64,000 nt of DNA from Synechococcus sp. M44_DOE_062 (GTDB lineage: Bacteria > Cyanobacteriota > Cyanobacteriia > Thermostichales > Thermostichaceae): NCBI GenBank assembly GCA_015295985.1, contig DVDX01000001.1, forward strand, positions 24,656 to 88,655, written 5' to 3'. The translations under genes and the position numbers were made by a program. This document shows positions 48,642 through 57,582 of this stretch, piece by piece. The notes under the pieces were generated by a model. It was given only the letters and a program-made list of their open reading frames with translations, was not told the origin of the DNA and made no database searches. Numbering within the stretch: position 1 is the stretch's first letter; the number at the start of each line of letters is the position of its first letter.

Positions 48642-49214
48642 TCAATGATAGAGGTTGCAGGAGTTGTGCAGGTCGTAGCCAGAGACCAAAACCTCTTGCT
48701 GGCGATCCCCAAGGCCAATGTCACAGCGCAGGGGATCCCCACCCGCAGTTGTGTAGGTGTGAGACTCTGTCATCCAACGAATGCCGGCTGGGCCAGGCGT
48801 GGGAGGAACAACTTCGGGAAGACGGTAGTTGTAGGCTTGCCAGGGATCTTGTAAATAGCGATCCCCGTGGATCCCTCCGAATTCAATATCGGCGTAGCCG
48901 GAAGGATAAACTGTAAAGTCCATGCGGAAGATTTCTGAAGCACGGCCAATGGTCGCCAAAGCTGTTTGGGCTTCAGCAACTCTGGAGCGGCGAATGTGGT
49001 TAAGCAGGTTGGGAATGGCCACCGCGCAGAGAGTACCGACAATCACAATGACCACCAGCAACTCGATCAATGTCATGCCACGAGGAGCCGCAGTGGCCAG
49101 ACGGAAGAGGATTCTCCGGAGATACACTTCATAAGGGGAAAACCGACTCATGGCAGTCCCAGTCCCACTTCGGGAGAAATCAGGCAACCGGCTAAACCCA
49201 AAGGAGCTTGCCAT
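48642..49214 (-). CDS. Type IV pilin-like/pseudopilin GspG-type protein
   Basis: A 190-residue protein from ATG 49214 (AAAAGG about 10 nt upstream; ATG 49151 is an alternative with a shorter leader). The class III signal is APRG-MTLIELLVVIVIVG, cleaved after Gly with Glu5 conserved; the residue after the cleavage is Met rather than the more usual Phe. The mature part has the helical stem (AIPNLLNHIRRSRVAEAQTAL) and a C-terminal globular part with two Cys (RCDIGLG, NSCNLYH) that may pair. Likely a minor pilin or pseudopilin for pilus assembly or secretion; no other pil gene is near. Confidence 0.88.
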   Translation of the reverse strand: MASSFGFSRLPDFSRSGTGTAMSRFSPYEVYLRRILFRLATAAPRGMTLIELLVVIVIVGTLCAVAIPNLLNHIRRSRVAEAQTALATIGRASEIFRMDFTVYPSGYADIEFGGIHGDRYLQDPWQAYNYRLPEVVPPTPGPAGIRWMTESHTYTTAGGDPLRCDIGLGDRQQEVLVSGYDLHNSCNLYH

Positions 49215-49648
49215 GGTATTCAAGCCTTTTCTTGGTCTCAGCTTACCCTTCGCAGACCCAAAACTTTCCCTTCAAATCATGTGAACTCCTGAGTCCAAAA
49301 CCCCACTGGCTATCAACTGTGGATAAACTTTTTATAAACTGGCCTCAAGTTTTAAGTTTAGATAAAGCTGAGTTCACTGTGAACTGTTTTCGCGGTTGTC
49401 TATGGAGTGACACTGCCAGTTGCTACTGCCCCAAACTTTTATGTGTTACCCATTTTTGGAACAGCAACAGATAAATTTTTGCCTGTGGCTATCTCCATCC
49501 TATGGACAGGAATGTCGGGCTTATGGTCATTTCGATTCAAACTAGGGCACTGACCCACACCTAAAACCTTTACTTTCAGAGCGGCGGGAGCTTTGGCAGG
49601 ATGGGTACGCTGTTCTCAGCCCCCTGCTGGGATGGGGCAACACCCCGA
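49215..49648. other. AT-rich intergenic region
   Basis: About 430 bp with no supported gene. It is AT-richer than its surroundings, contains one DnaA-box-like 9-mer (TGTGGATAA at 49318-49326) and no cluster of further boxes. Confidence 0.5.
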
Positions 49649-50455
49649 CTAGCCCAAGATGTCTAGACAGCGGCGAATCAACACTTCACTCATGCGTTGG
49701 CGGTAAAGGGCGCTGGCCCGAAAATCCGCGATCCAGCCGTGGATCTGCTCTGCCAAAAGTTGGGAAAGGTGTTCTGGATCGGGCTGGGATCCCATCTGTA
49801 CCAGTTGTGGGGGCGAAAGGGCGGCATTGAGCCCGAAGCGATAGTTGCCTGAGTCGGGATCACGGGATCCGGCAACGATCACCAGGGCGGGATCCGTTTG
49901 GGTGATGCCGAGCCGCTGAAAGGTGCTGGGGCCGCGCAGGCGTTGGGCCGGGATCCAGATGGATCGCAAGGCTTCCCCCGGCTGCAGCAGGGTTTGTTGG
50001 GGGCCAGTTTGAAAGTCCTGAGCGGGGATGTGGCGCAGGGATCCCTGCAGATCGATCAGCGTGTAGGTGGCCTCAAGGGCGATCAACACGGGTGCTACGA
50101 CACCGACACTCAAGGCCAGACAGAGATTTCCCCCTATCGTGGCCAAGTGGGCCACTTTGAAAGAGGCCAAAGACGCCATTCCCTCGCACAGGGCGCGGAT
50201 CCCCGGCCAATGGGGCGGCCAAGGGTATTGCAGCAGTTGCTGGAAGGTACAGGTTGCCCCCAGTTTTAGCCCTTCTGCGCTGATTTCCAGCTCGTTCCAG
50301 CCCAGAGGATGCAAATCGACCAGTCCCCGCAGGTGGGGTTGCGGCTGGGAGAAGAGCCAAGTCCCCCCGGCCAGCCAGTTCCAGCCGGGATCCCAGGCGG
50401 TCAAGTCCTCAAGCTGTTGGGGACGAATGTAGGTGTGCAGATGGTGCAGATCCAT
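49649..50455 (-). CDS. FAD-binding subunit of molybdopterin dehydrogenase family (CoxM/XDH type)
   Basis: A 268-residue protein with the family motifs AGGTWLFS (first FAD-binding loop), GLKLGATCTFQQL, ATIGGNLCLALSVG (second FAD-binding motif) and a C-terminal domain with YRFGLNAALSPP. Such subunits normally work with a [2Fe-2S] small subunit and a Mo-pterin large subunit (xanthine or CO dehydrogenase type). Neither is encoded nearby, so it is an orphan here. It sits between the prepilin and DUF1818 genes, all on the minus strand. Confidence 0.85.
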   Translation of the reverse strand: MDLHHLHTYIRPQQLEDLTAWDPGWNWLAGGTWLFSQPQPHLRGLVDLHPLGWNELEISAEGLKLGATCTFQQLLQYPWPPHWPGIRALCEGMASLASFKVAHLATIGGNLCLALSVGVVAPVLIALEATYTLIDLQGSLRHIPAQDFQTGPQQTLLQPGEALRSIWIPAQRLRGPSTFQRLGITQTDPALVIVAGSRDPDSGNYRFGLNAALSPPQLVQMGSQPDPEHLSQLLAEQIHGWIADFRASALYRQRMSEVLIRRCLDILG

Positions 50456-50544
50456 AGGTTCTCTCAGGTGCTGAAGGGAATCAAGGGGTTGTAGCTTCGC
50501 CCCAAAAACCCTGGGCAGGGATCCAGACTGTGGGCTTCAGGGGG

Positions 50545-50976
50545 CTAGAGAGCTTCCTCAAAGCATTGGGCGAGGGCCTGGCACAGCTCAGGGACAACAT
50601 CAGCAGGCCAAAAACCTTCTCCGCGTCGCCCTTGATGCAATTGCACATAGAGGCCCCAGGCGGTGGCGCTGCCGCTGGCTATCAAAGTCAAAGCGGGGAA
50701 AGTCTGCTCCAGCGTAATCCCCTCCTCCGCCATCAGTTGAGATGCGATGGCCTCCATATCCTGCTGCAGGCGCTGCACCCCCTGCACAAACGCTTGCCAC
50801 TCCTCCTGAGTGAGCTCCAGCGCCCAGGTTTCTCCCCCCACCAGGGCAACAAAGGGGGAACGGGTGGGATCCCAGCCCAGCCGCCAGCCGGATCCCTTGT
50901 GCAAAGAGGGGCAGCGTCCCGCCGTGGCGATTGGGAACCCGTCGTCGGGAACAGACATGCGAGGAAAAGTATCCAT
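50545..50976 (-). CDS. DUF1818 protein
   Basis: A cyanobacterial protein family of unknown function. I take ATG 50976, giving 143 residues, because the family core begins soon after (GSGWRLGWDPTRSPFVALVGG, ALELTQEEWQAF, GRRGEGFWPADVVPEL); the frame stays open to 51105 but that part overlaps the divergent SpoIID-like gene and has no match. Members are about 120-130 residues; here a longer N-terminal segment MDTFPRMSV precedes the core. Confidence 0.78.
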   Translation of the reverse strand: MDTFPRMSVPDDGFPIATAGRCPSLHKGSGWRLGWDPTRSPFVALVGGETWALELTQEEWQAFVQGVQRLQQDMEAIASQLMAEEGITLEQTFPALTLIASGSATAWGLYVQLHQGRRGEGFWPADVVPELCQALAQCFEEAL

Positions 50977-51053
50977 ACTGTGCTGCACCGCCGCAGGTGG
51001 GCCAGAAAAGATGCGGGTAAAATCGGCAGGGTGTGTTTTAGGATAAAGCGGCC

Positions 51054-52721
51054 ATGGCCAGTTGTCAGCTTCTCTCTGCCAAACCTCGTCGGTTTTTGGG
51101 GACACAGAGCACCCTCATTTCCGGCTTGGGCCTGTTGCTGACGACCTTGGCGCTCCATGCCGCTGGCGCGACTGGGGTTCGTGAAGAGACCTTTGCTACG
51201 GCAGCCACCCCCGAAAACCCGATCCTGCACATAGGCATTGTGCAACGCTTTGGCCGTTCTGAGACGGATCAGGTGGAGCTGGCAGCGCCGACGGGATCCC
51301 TTCTCACCCTGGAATTTGCTCAAGCAGACGGCAGCACCCAAACGCAGCGAACGCCTCGGGTCAGCATTGGCATTGTCAATCGCGCCCTGACCAACCCGGA
51401 AACTGTATATCGCCTAATCCTCAGCAGCCACAAAAGCTTTGAGAGTGCCGAGGCCAACGCCAACCATTGGCAGTCTCTGGGCATCAGCACCGAGATTGCC
51501 CAGCCGCAAGAATGGCAGGTGTGGGCCAACCGCGCCTACACCCCCCAACAACTAATCCAGATTCAGCAGTATGCCCAGAGAGAAGGGATCCCCCATGTGC
51601 GGCTCGAGGTGCAGGAGCGGCGCCAACGGGCGGAGCTGAGTTGGGTTCATGAACACTTTCGCTACCACCGCACCCGCCTCAGGGTGACCTCCGATGCTGG
51701 CTATCTGCGGGTGAACGACCGCTACTATGCTGGATCCATCACCTTTCAGCCCAATGCCTACGGCAGCTACACCGTAGTCAATGCTGTGCCTCTGGAAACC
51801 TATTTGCGGGGGGTGGTACCCCACGAGGTGGGGCCAGGGGCCCCTTTTGCCGCGATGGCCGCCCAGGCGATTTTGGCGCGCACCTATGCCCTCAAGAACC
51901 TCCACCGCTTTCAGGTTGACGATTATCAGCTCTGCGCCAATACCCACTGCCAGGTTTACAAGGGATTGACGGGAACTCACCCACGGGCCGACGAAGCCAT
52001 TCGCCAAACCAGCGGCCTGGTGCTCACCTACAACGGCGAGCTGGTGGATGCTGTCTATTCCTCCACCAACGGCGGCATCTCAGCAGCCTTTGAAGATGTC
52101 TGGGACGGGGATCCGCGCCCCTACCTGCGCCCGCAAGCGGATATTGCCCACCAACCAGGTCAGCCCTTGGATTTGCGACAGGAGAGCAGCTTCCAGGCAT
52201 TTTTGGCCCAACGAGAGGGCTTCAACGAAGCAGGGGTATCCCGCCTATTCCGCTGGGAGTTCTCCCTATCTCTGGAGGAGCTGAACACCCAGTTGCGGGC
52301 TGGCCAAGACTACCTGGGGATCCCCATGCCCACCTGGAGCAGCATCGCGGGAATGCAGATCCTGGAGCGCTCCGCCAGTGGCCGGGTGCAGGCGATGCAA
52401 TTGGACTTGCAGACGGCAGAAGGGATCCACTCCATTCTTTTGCGCAAAGATCAGGTACGCTTGGCTTTTCCCCGCCTGTACAGCACCCTGTTTCGAATAG
52501 AGCCTCTGAAACAAGGGGAGCAATTGACGGGCTATCGCTTCATTGGCGGCGGCTTTGGCCATGGGGTGGGCTTGAGCCAGTACGGCTCCTATACCCTGGC
52601 TCGGCAGGGGTTTAACGCGGCGCAAATCCTCGCTTTTTACTACCCCGGCACCACCTTGGTGCCGCTGGGATCCCTCTCCTTGCAGTTGCCTGCCGCCTCA
52701 GCAGCCTACTCTATCCGCTAG
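51054..52721 (+). CDS. SpoIID/LytB-domain protein
   Basis: A 555-residue exported protein. An N-terminal hydrophobic segment (STLISGLGLLLTTLALHAAG) acts as signal or anchor, and the C-terminal SpoIID domain contains VPLETYLRGVVPHEVG, the conserved catalytic-type Glu context AQAILARTYAL, and IGGGFGHGVGLSQYG. The middle has a SPOR-like segment (ETVYRLILSSHKSFESAEAN, WQVWANRAY). In Bacillus SpoIID is a lytic transglycosylase acting on stripped glycan chains; in cyanobacteria such proteins likely take part in cell-wall remodelling, here inferred. Start ATG 51054, divergent from DUF1818. Confidence 0.9.
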   Translation: MASCQLLSAKPRRFLGTQSTLISGLGLLLTTLALHAAGATGVREETFATAATPENPILHIGIVQRFGRSETDQVELAAPTGSLLTLEFAQADGSTQTQRTPRVSIGIVNRALTNPETVYRLILSSHKSFESAEANANHWQSLGISTEIAQPQEWQVWANRAYTPQQLIQIQQYAQREGIPHVRLEVQERRQRAELSWVHEHFRYHRTRLRVTSDAGYLRVNDRYYAGSITFQPNAYGSYTVVNAVPLETYLRGVVPHEVGPGAPFAAMAAQAILARTYALKNLHRFQVDDYQLCANTHCQVYKGLTGTHPRADEAIRQTSGLVLTYNGELVDAVYSSTNGGISAAFEDVWDGDPRPYLRPQADIAHQPGQPLDLRQESSFQAFLAQREGFNEAGVSRLFRWEFSLSLEELNTQLRAGQDYLGIPMPTWSSIAGMQILERSASGRVQAMQLDLQTAEGIHSILLRKDQVRLAFPRLYSTLFRIEPLKQGEQLTGYRFIGGGFGHGVGLSQYGSYTLARQGFNAAQILAFYYPGTTLVPLGSLSLQLPAASAAYSIR

Positions 52722-52736
52722 AGATTCAGTGAAGTT

Positions 52737-53825
52737 ATGGCAAAAGAAGAGCTACGAGAGCAAAGTGCCGCACATTCCTACTCTCCTGTAGACGAGAGGG
52801 ATCCCTCCCCTGAAGAACAAAGCTCCGTTCACGCTACTCGGACGGAGTCCCCGGCTTCTGCAGCACAAGTGGAATCGGCACCCGGTCGTATCAGCAGTGG
52901 GGAGCTGTCTGCAATCCCAGTTGCTCCGCCGGGGTTTAAGTCGGGATTCGCGGCGCTGATCGGGCGGCCCAATGTGGGCAAGTCTACCCTACTCAACGCC
53001 CTGGTGGGACAAAAGGTTGCCATCACTTCTCCCGTGGCCCAGACCACCCGCAACCGCCTACAGGGGATCCTCTCTCTGCGGGAAGCCCAGATCATCTGGG
53101 TGGATACTCCCGGCATTCACAAGCCCCACCACCGCCTGGGGGAAATTTTGGTACACAACGCCCAGGCAGCCATTGCCGCTGTGGATGTGATCCTCTTCGT
53201 GGTGGATGGCTCGGTGCCGGCAGGACGGGGGGATGCTTTTATTGCCGAGCGGATCCCTGCTGCTTCCCCCTGCCTGATCGTTTGCAACAAAGCGGATCTG
53301 CTGCCTCGGGATGCTGCCGTGCGCCAAGCTCACCAGGAGAGTTACCAAGCCCTGCGCCCGGGCACCCCTGTGGTTTGGGTGTCTGCCTTGGATCCCAGCC
53401 GTTTGACACCCCTGATCCAAGCCACCATCGATCTGCTGCCCACCGGCCCCTACTACTACCCGCCGGATCTGGTGACGGATCAGCCGGAGCGGTTCATCAT
53501 GGCGGAGCTGATCCGAGAACAGGTACTGCTGCAGACCCGCGAGGAAGTGCCCCATTCGGTGGCTGTGACCATCGACCAGGTGGAAGAAACCCCCAACGTC
53601 ACCCGCATCTTGGCCACCCTCTATGTAGAGCGGGACTCGCAAAAGGGGATCCTTATCGGCAAAGGGGGGGAAAGGCTCAAGCAGATCGGCCAGGCAGCTC
53701 GCCTGCAGATTCAAAAGCTGATCCTGGGCAAGGTGTACCTGGAGCTGTTCGTCAAGGTGCAGCCCAACTGGCGGCGCTCTGAGCACCTTCTGCGCGACTT
53801 GGGCTATAGCGCTACGCGCCCCTAG
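52737..53825 (+). CDS. era: GTPase Era
   Basis: Ribosome-assembly GTPase binding the 3' end of 16S rRNA. The 362-residue product has G1 [17 protein letters not shown]3 DTPGIHKPHH, G4 CNKADLLP, and the C-terminal KH domain with LYVERDSQKGILIGKGGERLKQIG. It carries an N-terminal extension of about 65 residues, Ser/Pro/Glu-rich and unlike other Era proteins, part of which is encoded by a dispersed repeat (ATRTES at 52827-52850). The stop codon lies in another repeat fragment (GCGCTACGCGCCCCTAGCGG at 53808). Confidence 0.95.
   Translation: MAKEELREQSAAHSYSPVDERDPSPEEQSSVHATRTESPASAAQVESAPGRISSGELSAIPVAPPGFKSGFAALIGRPNVGKSTLLNALVGQKVAITSPVAQTTRNRLQGILSLREAQIIWVDTPGIHKPHHRLGEILVHNAQAAIAAVDVILFVVDGSVPAGRGDAFIAERIPAASPCLIVCNKADLLPRDAAVRQAHQESYQALRPGTPVVWVSALDPSRLTPLIQATIDLLPTGPYYYPPDLVTDQPERFIMAELIREQVLLQTREEVPHSVAVTIDQVEETPNVTRILATLYVERDSQKGILIGKGGERLKQIGQAARLQIQKLILGKVYLELFVKVQPNWRRSEHLLRDLGYSATRP
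52827..52850 (+). repeat. 24-bp-family dispersed repeat inside era
   Basis: GTTCACGCTACTCGGACGGA plus GTCC, the complement-type of the 24-bp unit at 37045. It encodes HATRTES in the non-conserved N-terminal extension of Era. Confidence 0.7.
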
Positions 53826-54062
53826 CGGGAATAAGCCATTTGCGTCAGCAGGACGGAGTTCTTATGCCCTCCTCTTTCCTTGTGGGTAGGAGACTGGGGT
53901 ATTTGCACGAGCAGCACAGCGTGCTTGGGGGGAATGCTTCAAGTCATCGTGCCCTAGACCTGCTTGGAATAGATGCCGGATGGGATCCCTGCGTTAGCTT
54001 GGATAGCAAAGCCTCTGGAGTTCAACAGCAGCTTTTCTCATCTTGCTTTGCTGCTCCGTGCC

Positions 54063-55193
54063 ATGACTGCTTTCTATCCCGCTACGGTTCAACCTGGCGC
54101 CCGCACCTTGCCGGGCCACTACTACGTCTCCTCCAGCCGTTTTGAGGCGGAGATCGAGCAGATTTTTTATCGGCAGTGGTTCTGCGTGGGGCGCAGTGCC
54201 GATCTGGCCCAACCCGGAGACTTTTTGCAGGTGCAGGTGCTCAGAGAAAGCCTAATCCTGGTACGGGATCCCAAGGGACAAGCCCATGCCTTCTTCAACC
54301 ACTGTCGCCATCGAGGAACCCGGCTCTGCAGCGAGCCCCAAGGCCATTTTGCCGATGGGATCCTTTGCCCCTACCACGGCTGGCGCTATGGGCTGGATGG
54401 ACGATTGTTGGCAGCTCCCCAGATGCACGAGGTGGAAGACTTTCGCCGTGAAGATTACCCCCTCCACTCCGCCGCCTTGGCAGAATGGGAAGGCTTTGTC
54501 TGGGTCAATCTCAGCCGCCATCCGCAGCCCTTCGATGAGGTTTTTGCCCCGCTGCAAGGCCGCTTCCAAGAGTGGAACCTGTCTGCTCTGCGGCGAGGTC
54601 ATCGTATTGAATACAACGTTCAGGCCAACTGGAAATTGCTGTTTGAGAACTACTCTGAGTGCTACCACTGCCCCCTCATTCACCCAGAATTGGCCCGTCT
54701 TTCACCGGCTCGCAGCGGTCGCAACGACCTGATGGAAGGCCCCTTTTTGGGCGGCTACATGTTGCTCAACCCAAAGGTTACCAGCCTAAACATGAGTGGC
54801 CAACGCAGCTTGCCTTTGATCTCCACCGTGCGCGGCGAGAACCAACGGCGGGCTTACTACTACACCCTCATGCCCAATCTCTTCTTGAGCCTGCAGCCGG
54901 ACTATGTCATGACCCACACCCTGTGGCCGCAGGGATCCGACCGGACGCGGGTTGTCTGCGATTGGCTGTTTGAGCCGGAGACCCTGGCGCTGGATGGGTT
55001 TGATCCCAGCGAGGTGGTCGAACTGTGGGATCGCACCAACCGGCAGGACTGGCACCTGTGCGAGCTTACCCAGCAGGGGGTGGGATCCCGTGCCTATGAA
55101 GCAGGGCCTCTTTCCCATGCAGAAGGGTTGCTGCAAGCCTTTGGGCGGGAATACCGCCGTCAGATGCAGGAGTTGGAAGAACAAAGCCGGTGA
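54063..55193 (+). CDS. Rieske-type aromatic-ring-hydroxylating oxygenase, alpha-subunit-like
   Basis: A 376-residue protein from ATG 54063. The Rieske [2Fe-2S] site is CRHRGTRLC-x(9)-GILCPYHGW (Cys/His pairs CxH and CxxH). The mononuclear-iron site is NYSECYHCPLIHPEL with His, His and a later Asp (DWHLCEL region). Members range from choline monooxygenase to phenylpropionate-type dioxygenases; in cyanobacteria also chlorophyllide-type enzymes, so the substrate is not clear. No ferredoxin or reductase gene is adjacent. Its TGA stop belongs to the mobile-element end GTGACATAC, so the C terminus may be altered by insertion. Confidence 0.85.
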   Translation: MTAFYPATVQPGARTLPGHYYVSSSRFEAEIEQIFYRQWFCVGRSADLAQPGDFLQVQVLRESLILVRDPKGQAHAFFNHCRHRGTRLCSEPQGHFADGILCPYHGWRYGLDGRLLAAPQMHEVEDFRREDYPLHSAALAEWEGFVWVNLSRHPQPFDEVFAPLQGRFQEWNLSALRRGHRIEYNVQANWKLLFENYSECYHCPLIHPELARLSPARSGRNDLMEGPFLGGYMLLNPKVTSLNMSGQRSLPLISTVRGENQRRAYYYTLMPNLFLSLQPDYVMTHTLWPQGSDRTRVVCDWLFEPETLALDGFDPSEVVELWDRTNRQDWHLCELTQQGVGSRAYEAGPLSHAEGLLQAFGREYRRQMQELEEQSR

Positions 55194-55522
55194 CATACTC
55201 CCGCACTCATGCTGACGCAAAGCGCTCCGCGCCGCTAAAGTGAAAGAGTGCGGGCTTCTCGCTTCAACGGGGAGCCTACGCAAGAACCCTCCCCGTTCGG
55301 CGAAGCCGTGCCGTAGGCACGCAGACACGGGATGTCCCACCGCGTAGCTGTACCAGATTCCGGCCATGCCGTTTTGTACAGCCAGGTTGATTATAGAACA
55401 GGAGATGCCCGCCTTTCATCCCGACCCTATGTTGCTACGCAACGCTACGCGAACGCTACGCGACGCTTACGCGACCGTCCTACGGATAGAGGGCGGGGCT
55501 TCTCGGCGGTCTAGCTAAAGTG
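55190..55522 (-). repeat. Orphan IS200/IS605-type right-end-like element, copy C
   Basis: About 330 bp. Left stem CCCGCACTC/GAGTGCGGG is perfect; the sequence continues CTTCTCGCTTCAACGGGGAG, ACACGGGATGTCCCACCGCG and the right hairpin CCTTTCATCCCGACCCT/AGAGGGCGGGGCTTCTCGG, ending GGTCTAGCTAAAGTG. Copy B shares the right 150 bp almost base for base. The first bases supply the stop of the Rieske gene. Confidence 0.75.
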
Positions 55523-55559
55523 TTAAAAGCAGAGGGTTTTTACTGCTGGTTTTGTTGCC

Positions 55560-55582
55560 GTTCGCGCTACTCGGACGGAGTC
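55560..55582 (+). repeat. 24-bp-family dispersed repeat upstream of the GST gene
   Basis: GTTCGCGCTACTCGGACGGA followed by GTC, matching the copy inside era. It lies 34 bp before the GST start. Confidence 0.75.
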
Positions 55583-55616
55583 TTTTGTAGAGCGTTTTGG
55601 GCTGAGGTTAATCGCG

Positions 55617-56219
55617 ATGTTGCGACTGTACGGGATCCCAACCTCTGGAAATTGTTACAAGGTGGAGCTGCTGCTTAAGCAGTTGGGGATCCCTTATGAG
55701 ACGGTTGAAGTCAACTCCAGGGCTGGAGAAAACCGCCGCCCTGAGTACCTGGCCAAGAACCCCCTGGGCCAGATCCCGGCTTTGGAACTCGAAGATGGAA
55801 CGGTCTTGGCGGAGTCCGCCGCGATCTTGGTCTACCTGGCAGAGGACACCCCCCTTTACGGCCAAAACAAGTTGGAACGGGCCGAGATTTTGAAGTGGTT
55901 GCTTTTTGAACAAACCCGCATTGCCCGCTATATCGCCACCACTCGCTTCTGGGTGCGGGCCGGCCAAGCAGAGGCCCATGCTGACGCGATTGCCCAGAAC
56001 TTAAAATCCGGAACAGAGGCCCTGGAGATCATGGAAAGCCACCTGCAGGGGAAAACATTTTTTGTGGGCAACCGCTACACCATCGCCGATCTTGCCCTTT
56101 TCACCTACACCCATGTGGCGGAGCAGGGTGGGTTTGACCTTAAGCCCTTTCCCCAGATCCAAGCCTGGTGTCAGCGGGTGAAAGCAACCGACCGGTTCTT
56201 CCCCCTACCCGGAGCATGA
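55617..56219 (+). CDS. Glutathione S-transferase family protein
   Basis: A 200-residue soluble protein with an N-terminal thioredoxin-like domain (LRLYGIPTSGNCYKVELLL, Ser/Asn catalytic-type position; conserved NPLGQIPALELEDGTVLAES) and an all-helical C-terminal domain containing NRYTIADLALFTYTHVAE, the hallmark Asp near the end of the C domain. The substrate is unknown. Start ATG 55617. It is preceded by the mobile-element end and a dispersed repeat copy. Confidence 0.9.
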   Translation: MLRLYGIPTSGNCYKVELLLKQLGIPYETVEVNSRAGENRRPEYLAKNPLGQIPALELEDGTVLAESAAILVYLAEDTPLYGQNKLERAEILKWLLFEQTRIARYIATTRFWVRAGQAEAHADAIAQNLKSGTEALEIMESHLQGKTFFVGNRYTIADLALFTYTHVAEQGGFDLKPFPQIQAWCQRVKATDRFFPLPGA

Positions 56220-56224
56220 AACCC

Positions 56225-57481
56225 TTAGTTGCTGGCTCCCTCCATGCCCTGCAGCAACTGGCCCAGATACCAAATATCGACCTCGCTGGCCACCTCCCCC
56301 TCAGCCAGGAAAGGCGTGCCATCTTGGAAGTTGAGTGGCCCCTTGAAGAGCTGAATGCTGCCATTCCCCAAGCCGGCGATGAACTCCTCCAGCTTGGCCT
56401 TGTCTTCCGGCTTCAGGGCTTCTCCCATGATGAACCCTGCCGAAGAGGTGTCCGGGTTGTTGATGTCTGACCAGTCAATGGGCGGACGTAGGAATTGGCT
56501 CTGGAAGGTGCCCGCACGAGCCGCCTCGATCAACTGCTTGTAGCCAGGCCCCCAGTTGTAGTAGGAAACCCCCAGGCAAATTTCGGGGGCAAAGTTACAA
56601 CCGCTGGCCAGGCCGTAGTGGGTGTAGCGCACTCGCTTTCCGGCTTCAGCAGCTCGTTTGCCTTGCACCGCCGCCTCCGGTGTATCCAACCCTGACATCA
56701 CCACGTCAAAGCCGCCGTTGTAAAAGTCATCGGCAACCTTGCTCGGATCCAAAGTGACCCCTGGAATGTTGAACCAAAAGCCAATCCAGGTCACCCGGAA
56801 TTGCAACTCTTCAGGACGATCCCGGTAAGTATCCCAGCAGTATTTGGCCCCCAAGTAAGCAGCAGCAGCATAACGGCGGGTCTCGTCGTTGATCAGAGGC
56901 CCCAACAGACCAATTTTGCCGGTTTCGGATCCCAAGGCTGCTGCACAGCCGGCCACCATGCGCATCGCTTCCATCTGGGGCATGATGTTGGCCAAGTTGG
57001 GCAGATCAATGTAATTTTTCCCTTCCTTCCAGGCCATGTCCCCAGAAGCATGGATAACTGCGATCTTGGGATGTTTGCGGGCCGTTTCAATCGCGTCGTC
57101 TTTGTGGTCATCGGAAGTAAAGATGATAACCTTGGCGCCTCGGGCAATCATGTCATCCGCCACCTGGGAGGCGCGCACATTGGGCCGATCCGCCGGGTTC
57201 ACCTTGTCCAGGTAATCAAACTCGACACCGGGTAACTTGGCCTTGACGTATTCGCTGCCCTCCACATGCGCCTGGCTCCAGCCGCCATCCTGCATCGGCC
57301 CCACCAGCACCATGCCTACTCGGAAGGTCTCTTGCGCCGTTGTGGGGGTGGATCCCAGTAAAGCGGCGACCGATAGGCCAACAGCCAAACCTTTCAAGGG
57401 AGAAAAAGCGCGAATAAGACTCCAGTTCACAGGCAGCTCCAACAGGACAGGGATCCAAAGCCAAAAGACTACCTTCATCAT
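56225..57481 (-). CDS. BMP/PnrA-type periplasmic solute-binding protein
   Basis: A 418-residue protein from ATG 57481. A signal sequence (LLELPVNWSLIRAF..GLAVGLSVAALLGS) precedes the mature protein starting after TAQ; no lipobox Cys is seen, so a free periplasmic protein is likely. The BMP domain includes VGMVLVGPMQDGGWSQAH, IIFTSDDHKDDAIETA, VDYNWGPGYKQL-like YNWGPGY and SGLDTPEAAVQGKRA. Family members bind purine nucleosides or similar ligands for an ABC transporter. No permease or ATPase is adjacent. The start is uncertain by one codon (ATG 57478); the frame extends further upstream but overlaps smpB. Confidence 0.88.
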   Translation of the reverse strand: MMKVVFWLWIPVLLELPVNWSLIRAFSPLKGLAVGLSVAALLGSTPTTAQETFRVGMVLVGPMQDGGWSQAHVEGSEYVKAKLPGVEFDYLDKVNPADRPNVRASQVADDMIARGAKVIIFTSDDHKDDAIETARKHPKIAVIHASGDMAWKEGKNYIDLPNLANIMPQMEAMRMVAGCAAALGSETGKIGLLGPLINDETRRYAAAAYLGAKYCWDTYRDRPEELQFRVTWIGFWFNIPGVTLDPSKVADDFYNGGFDVVMSGLDTPEAAVQGKRAAEAGKRVRYTHYGLASGCNFAPEICLGVSYYNWGPGYKQLIEAARAGTFQSQFLRPPIDWSDINNPDTSSAGFIMGEALKPEDKAKLEEFIAGLGNGSIQLFKGPLNFQDGTPFLAEGEVASEVDIWYLGQLLQGMEGASN

Positions 57482-57582
57482 CGGGATCCCGCTGCAGATA
57501 GCTGTATCTGACAATACAAAAAGGCGCTTGGCAAACGAGGTGCGCAGCCAGCAGGGGCTCAGGGAGCAATCCACCGATCTGC

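Noticed and set aside
49318..49326. Perfect DnaA-box-like 9-mer in an AT-rich intergenic region, suggesting a replication origin
   Set aside because: Only one box is seen and neither dnaA nor dnaN nor a box cluster is nearby; a single 9-mer is expected by chance in a 64-kb window.
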